DNA of 47,285 nucleotides from Clostridia bacterium (lineage in GTDB: Bacteria; Bacillota_A; Clostridia; Christensenellales; Aristaeellaceae). The stretch spans positions 1 to 47,285 of the forward strand of contig JAFZQK010000067.1 of the NCBI GenBank assembly GCA_017620455.1, in the 5' to 3' direction. The notes below the pieces were generated by a model. It did no database searches, was not told the DNA's origin, and saw nothing but the letters and a program-made list of their open reading frames with translations. The position numbers and the translations under genes are program-made. Below, piece by piece: positions 46,593 to 47,285 of the stretch. Positions within the stretch are counted from its first letter, which is position 1, and every line of letters starts with the position of its first letter.

Positions 46593-47285
46593 ATGTCCGC
46601 GACCATGAAAAAAATCGTCAGCGTTCTTTGCCTGGTAATCGTGGGGCTCTTTGTGGTCCTGCTGATCACCAACGCCAACCACAAAGACGCCACGGCGACC
46701 GCGAAGGCGGATGCTGACAAAGTACTGCAGGATACGATTGCGCAGAAGGACAAAGAACTGAAAGCGGCGGTGGAGACCGCCAAGACGGAAGGCAAGCAGG
46801 AGGCCGAAGCGGCCGCCGCGGAAGCCCTGACCGCCGCGGTGGAAGCCGCTAAGGCGGAAGGCAAGCAGGAAGCCGAAACGGCCGCCGCGGAAGCCCTGAC
46901 CGCCGCGGTGGAAGCCGCCAAGGCGGAAGGCAAGCAGGAAGCCGAAGCGGCCGCCGCGGAAGCCCTGACCGCCGCGGTGGAAGCCGCCAAGGCGGAAGCC
47001 AAGCAGGAAGCCGAAGCGATCGCCGCGGAAGCCCTGCGGCTGGAGCAGGAGAAGACGGCGGAGGTTCAGAAAGAACTGGATGAACTGAAGAAGACCCTGA
47101 CGCCTGCGGAAGAGCCCGCGAAGTCTGAAGAACCCGCCGCGGAGCCCGCGAAGGCCGAAGAACCCGCCGCGGAGCCCGCGAAAGCCGAAGAGCCCGCCGC
47201 GGAGCCCGCGAAGGCCGAAGAACCCGCCGCGGAACCCGTGAAGGCCGAAGAGCCCGCTACGGAGCCCGCGAAGGCCGAAGAGCCC
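46593..47285 (+). CDS. Membrane-anchored Ala/Glu/Lys-rich repeat protein (partial, continues past the right edge)
   Basis: 231 residues are visible without a stop. ATG 46593 follows AAGGAGG at 46577-46583. An N-terminal membrane segment (KKIVSVLCLVIVGLFVVLLI) anchors it. Residues ~60-145 are three and a half 23-residue repeats (unit AEALTAAVEAAKAEGKQEAE plus three Ala-type residues), predicted to be a long helix or coiled coil. A helix EQEKTAEVQKELDELKK follows, then decapeptide repeats of AEEPAAEPAK that run to the edge. The function and any C-terminal domain lie outside the window; such stalks often carry a binding or enzymatic domain. Confidence 0.8.
   Translation, partial: MSATMKKIVSVLCLVIVGLFVVLLITNANHKDATATAKADADKVLQDTIAQKDKELKAAVETAKTEGKQEAEAAAAEALTAAVEAAKAEGKQEAETAAAEALTAAVEAAKAEGKQEAEAAAAEALTAAVEAAKAEAKQEAEAIAAEALRLEQEKTAEVQKELDELKKTLTPAEEPAKSEEPAAEPAKAEEPAAEPAKAEEPAAEPAKAEEPAAEPVKAEEPATEPAKAEEP
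46774..47030 (+). repeat. Tandem 69-bp repeats (coding), followed by 30-bp repeats to the edge
   Basis: Near-identical 69-bp units encode 23-residue helical repeats. From about 47100 to the edge a second, 30-bp tandem repeat encodes AEEPAAEPAK. Both are prone to copy-number change and to assembly errors, and the window ends inside the second one. Confidence 0.85.

Noticed and set aside
46031..47002. Minus-strand Ala/Ser-rich frame over the repeat gene and the T-box
   Set aside because: It is the complement of the 69-bp repeats and would run through the T-box leader. The plus strand has an AAGGAGG site, a membrane anchor and an open frame to the edge.

Overview
The window is GC-rich (around 63% by eye) and reads as a chromosomal segment of an endospore-forming Clostridia-type Firmicute. 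The evidence is the ribosomal str genes behind an L7Ae-like protein, the sigH-rlmB-mrnC neighbourhood, the spore genes yabP and yabQ with a sigma-E-like promoter, a T-box leader on metG, strong AGGAGG ribosome binding sites, and many signal peptides without an outer-membrane system. I cannot name the genus. No rRNA, tRNA or CRISPR array was seen.

Layout. 1-1.5 kb: start of a str operon on the minus strand (L7Ae-like, rpsL, rpsG running off the left edge), with its own promoter and a densely hairpinned spacer before rpsL. 1.6-3.9 kb: ECF sigma factor, two-pass zinc-finger anti-sigma factor and secreted SIMPL protein, divergent from a ylmH-like gene. 4.9-5.9 kb: zinc-ribbon protein with a Pro/Gln nonapeptide repeat. 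5.9-7.5 kb: a structured inverted-repeat element followed by a free-standing reverse transcriptase; this is the most interesting locus here. 7.5-13.2 kb: an XRE regulator, then a minus-strand operon araC-mrnC-thyX-LRR-rlmB-sigH. 13.4-15.3 kb: a secreted unknown protein and an RluA-type pseudouridine synthase. 15.3-20.4 kb: a ferric-iron-type ABC transporter (fused permease, ATPase, binding protein) and sfsA. 20.6-24.4 kb: a secreted SH3/peptidoglycan-binding protein and a polar amino acid ABC transporter. 24.5-28 kb: an RCC1-repeat lipoprotein, a GH51 arabinofuranosidase and a small Cys-rich protein. 28-32.2 kb: a SpoIIE-type phosphatase, a degenerate GHKL-like protein and a STAS protein (partner-switching set), with a secreted HAD phosphatase upstream. 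32.3-36.6 kb: a small ORF, a PreA-like dehydrogenase, a diguanylate cyclase and a DUF218 plus solute-binding fusion. 36.6-37.6 kb: a decayed region with a response-regulator fossil, another gene end and a truncated IS transposase. 37.6-43 kb: operon xpaC-like, telA-like, lemA-like, TPM, phosphodiesterase/alkaline phosphatase and MBL hydrolase. 43.2-43.9 kb: yabP-yabQ. 44-46.3 kb: metG with a Met T-box. 46.6 kb to the edge: an Ala-rich repeat protein cut by the window end.

How it fits together. Most of the window is housekeeping plus envelope and stress signalling: an ECF sigma/anti-sigma pair, a partner-switch module, c-di-GMP synthesis, and the TelA/LemA/TPM envelope set. Nutrient uptake is covered by iron and amino acid ABC systems and arabinan breakdown. 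The best candidate for an undescribed system is the reverse transcriptase with its 5' structured RNA (5903-7508). It resembles a retron in layout, but the protein looks more like a group II-intron-like RT without an endonuclease.
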